Assembly (NCBI GenBank): GCA_934215995.1
Contig: CAKQBC010000118.1
Span: forward strand, 1 to 7,237
DNA: 7,237 bases
Direction of reading: 5' to 3'
Source of the DNA: an uncultured Bacillus sp.
GTDB taxonomy: Bacteria; Bacillota; Bacilli; Bacillales; DSM-1321
Positions 5,522-7,237 of this stretch are shown in pieces. The position numbers and the translations under genes are program-made. How positions within the stretch are numbered: the stretch's first letter is position 1; each line of letters begins with the position of its first letter. The notes beneath the pieces were generated by a model. The model had not been told where the DNA came from, made no database searches, and saw only the letters and a program-made list of their open reading frames with translations.

Positions 5522-6523
5522 ATGAAGAAGTGGCTATTAGTGCTGGCGCTTGGAACATTGTTGGTTATTTTAGGGGCATGCGGAGATGAGTCAACAGGAA
5601 GCGAAGGCAAGGAAGACGGCGGGAAATCATACACATTTAAATTAGGCCATGAAGCGGCAGAACCGCATATTAAATTCGAAGTCGCCGAAAAATTTGCCGA
5701 GGAGCTAGAGAAGGCCTCTGACGGGCGTATGAAAGTAGAATTATATCCAGCCAATCAGCTCGGCAAAGAAACGGACATGGCACAGCAAGTTGAATCAGGC
5801 ACTTTGGATTTCGCCATTTTGAGCAATGGAACGATGAGCAGTCTTTCAGAGTCCTTGAATGGATGGTTTATGCCATATTTATTTGAAGATTTATCCGATG
5901 CGGCTGCAGCTGCTGATTCTGAAGAAGCCAAACAAATGATGAAGGACCTAGAACAAAAGAAAATGGTCGGATATGGTGTATTCTTTGCCGGACAGCGTCA
6001 TATTTTCTCAAATAAAGAGATTGCAGGTGTGGGAGACCTGAAGGGTATGAAAGTACGTATCCCGGGCAGCCCGGTTTTCGAAACGTACTTCAAGGAATTG
6101 AATGCCAGCCCGGCGTCCATGCCGCTTCCTGAAGTATATACGTCCTTGTCAACAGGGGTTATAGACGCAGTTGATACCGACCTGAACGCAGCTATTTCGC
6201 AAAAATTCTATGAAGCTGTTGAAAATCTCACATTGACTAGCCATATTGTCTTTCCTGAAGTCATTTTGGGGAGCAAGTCTGTCATCGACAAATTGAGCGA
6301 GGAGGACCAAAAGCTCGTAGAAGAAGCATGGTCAAAAGCAATTGAGTGGGGCATTGAAGAAGGTATCAATAAAAATGAGAACTTATTGAAAGAAATCAAG
6401 GAACTGGGTGTAAAAGTAGCTGAACTTCCGGATAACTCAGAATTTAAAGATGTGAGCCAAAAGGTTTACGATCAATATTCATCGAACGAAACAATTAAGG
6501 CATTCATTGAGGCTAATAAATAA
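5522..6523 (+). CDS. dctP: TRAP transporter substrate-binding lipoprotein, DctP family
   Basis: Extracytoplasmic receptor of a tripartite ATP-independent (ion-gradient driven) carboxylate transporter, 333 residues. The N-terminus is a type II signal peptide: MKKW, a hydrophobic core, then lipobox LGAC with Cys20, so the mature protein is lipid-anchored outside the membrane as expected for a Gram-positive. An acidic, Gly/Ser-rich linker follows (21-36). The DctP fold starts at FKLGHEAAEPHIKF. The conserved carboxylate-binding Arg is Arg179 in MKVRIPGSP. The later family motif, often GxxDGxENP, reads GVIDAVDTDL here, so the ligand pocket differs from C4-dicarboxylate receptors. It is followed by dctQ and dctM. 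Placement directly after ring-cleavage genes suggests an aromatic acid or a related carboxylate as ligand, an inference. An upstream in-frame TTG at 5465 would add 19 residues before the signal and is unlikely. Confidence 0.93.
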   Translation: MKKWLLVLALGTLLVILGACGDESTGSEGKEDGGKSYTFKLGHEAAEPHIKFEVAEKFAEELEKASDGRMKVELYPANQLGKETDMAQQVESGTLDFAILSNGTMSSLSESLNGWFMPYLFEDLSDAAAAADSEEAKQMMKDLEQKKMVGYGVFFAGQRHIFSNKEIAGVGDLKGMKVRIPGSPVFETYFKELNASPASMPLPEVYTSLSTGVIDAVDTDLNAAISQKFYEAVENLTLTSHIVFPEVILGSKSVIDKLSEEDQKLVEEAWSKAIEWGIEEGINKNENLLKEIKELGVKVAELPDNSEFKDVSQKVYDQYSSNETIKAFIEANK

Positions 6524-6535
6524 TCAGTAATGGCT

Positions 6536-6565
6536 GGAAGAGGAGGCAATCCTGCCTCCTTTTCC
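6536..6565 (+). terminator. Hairpin with short T-run between dctP and dctQ, probable attenuator or stabiliser
   Basis: A 12-bp stem (GGAAGAGGAGGC at 6536-6547 with GCCTCCTTTTCC at 6554-6565, one G-U pair) and loop AATCCT. The shorter 7-bp core AGGAGGC/GCCTCCT is followed by TTT, so it could also act as a weak terminator. It begins 13 bases after the dctP stop. Such elements commonly keep binding-protein mRNA above that of the membrane subunits; partial read-through is needed for dctQM. Confidence 0.6.
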
Positions 6566-6606
6566 AATAGAAGATTATTGCATGTCCTTTAGGAAGGGGA
6601 AAGTCT

Positions 6607-7116
6607 ATGAAAATTGTAAAAAAACTGAGTGATGCCCTTTTTCAGGTTGAAAAAGCAATAGCTGTCCTATTAATGAGCGTGATTTTAATAAGTATTATAC
6701 TCGGAGTCATTTTTCGTTATTTCCTGAACAGCCCGTTAACATGGACAGACGAATTATCAATTTATATGCTGATCTGGCTGACTTTCGTCGGAGGGAGCAT
6801 GAGTGTGAAAAACGGAAAAGCCGCGTCCTTGGATTTGGTTTTTGAGAAAGTCAGTGTCAAAATGCAACGCATCTTTCTGTTTATCGGCTATGCATTTGTC
6901 ATTGCATTTTCTTCGGTTGTAACTTATATGGCGATAAAATGGATATCGAATCCTGCAGTGATGACACAATTGTCACCAGGGTTGAAAGTTTCTATGTTTT
7001 TACCGTATTTATCTATCCCATTCGGTTTGTTTTGCTTAACAATTCACGCATGTAATCATCTTTTGCAGGCTTTTTCTTTTGAAGGGACGCATGCAAACGG
7101 GGAAGGAGGGAAATAA
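6607..7116 (+). CDS. dctQ: TRAP transporter small integral membrane subunit, DctQ family
   Basis: Small membrane subunit that pairs with DctM, 169 residues, typical length. Four hydrophobic helices are visible, about 17-38, 47-66, 86-110 and 126-150. The family motif region RYFLNSPLTWTDELSIYMLIW lies between helices 1 and 2 (key residues Arg38, Tyr39, Thr46, Trp47, Glu50 by position in the family pattern FRY...W.EE/DEL). AAGGGGA at 6594-6600 precedes the ATG by 6 bases. It is separated from dctP by a hairpin and from dctM by a single base. With DctM it forms the membrane part of the importer, driven by an ion gradient and not by ATP. Intact, with no odd features. Confidence 0.9.
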   Translation: MKIVKKLSDALFQVEKAIAVLLMSVILISIILGVIFRYFLNSPLTWTDELSIYMLIWLTFVGGSMSVKNGKAASLDLVFEKVSVKMQRIFLFIGYAFVIAFSSVVTYMAIKWISNPAVMTQLSPGLKVSMFLPYLSIPFGLFCLTIHACNHLLQAFSFEGTHANGEGGK

Positions 7117-7117
7117 A

Positions 7118-7237
7118 ATGGCGACTACACTGCTTATTCTTTTTTTGTTCGTTTTATTGCTGTTAATCCGGGTGCCGATCGCATTGATATTAGGAATCAT
7201 AAGCCTTTGTTATATTTTCTTTACAGGCCAGTATTTT
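7118..7237 (+). CDS. dctM: TRAP transporter large permease, DctM family, 3'-truncated by the window edge
   Basis: The first 40 codons of the large transport subunit, which normally has about 425 residues and 12 or more helices. The visible N-terminus is one hydrophobic helix, MATTLLILFLFVLLLLIRVP, followed by IALILGIISL and TGQYF. The pattern LxxRxPIAxxLG is typical of the DctM start. AAGGAGG at 7103-7109 lies 8 bases upstream of the ATG, inside the end of dctQ, and the genes are one base apart, so they are coupled. Gene order P-Q-M supports the call. The reading frame is open to the last base. Confidence 0.88.
   Translation, partial: MATTLLILFLFVLLLLIRVPIALILGIISLCYIFFTGQYF

Noticed and set aside
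5221..5754. Long minus-strand open frame of 177 codons across ridA and dctP
   Set aside because: It is antisense to two well-supported genes, has no family features or Shine-Dalgarno site, and crosses their gap; it is a shadow of the codon use on the + strand.

Overview
The window looks like chromosomal DNA of a Bacillaceae-type Firmicute. GC content is moderate, Shine-Dalgarno sites are strong (AAGGAGG class), one gene starts with TTG, a sigma-A promoter is near-consensus, a classical stem plus U-tract terminator is present, and the solute-binding protein has a Gram-positive-style lipobox. This is an inference from style; there is no marker gene for the species.

All genes are on the + strand, in two transcription units. 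Unit 1 (1-2415) is the distal part of a branched-chain amino acid type ABC importer: a 5'-truncated livM permease, livG and livF ATPases, overlapping or coupled, closed by an intrinsic terminator at 2385-2415. Unit 2 starts at a promoter at 2539-2568 and runs off the right edge. It encodes a two-domain type I (VOC-fold) extradiol ring-cleavage dioxygenase, a GalB-type 4-oxalomesaconate / 4-carboxy-2-hydroxymuconate hydratase of the PIG-L fold, a GalC-type 4-carboxy-4-hydroxy-2-oxoadipate aldolase of the RraA fold, a RidA/YjgF-family protein, and a TRAP transporter (DctP lipoprotein, DctQ, and the first 40 codons of DctM).

Together, unit 2 reads as an uptake-and-catabolism operon for an aromatic acid. 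The TRAP system would import the acid or a related carboxylate. The VOC enzyme opens the ring, GalB hydrates the dicarboxylic/tricarboxylic ring-opened acid, and GalC splits it to pyruvate and oxaloacetate. GalB plus GalC are the lower steps of the gallate and protocatechuate 4,5-cleavage routes, but the known gallate and protocatechuate 4,5-dioxygenases (GalA, DesZ, LigAB) belong to the unrelated type II LigB superfamily. Here a type I enzyme occupies that position. No semialdehyde dehydrogenase (LigC), lactonase (LigI) or GalD-type tautomerase is visible, and a RidA protein sits where a tautomerase or deaminase would be useful. This replacement is the most interesting content of the window.

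The 232-base gap between the two units (2373-2604) holds the terminator, an 8-bp inverted repeat with 13-bp spacing, the promoter, three AATTGT repeats at an exact 13-bp period over the promoter, and a 13-bp palindrome next to the ribosome binding site. Two further hairpins bracket dctP (5475-5498 and 6536-6565). No RNA genes, insertion sequences or CRISPR arrays were seen.
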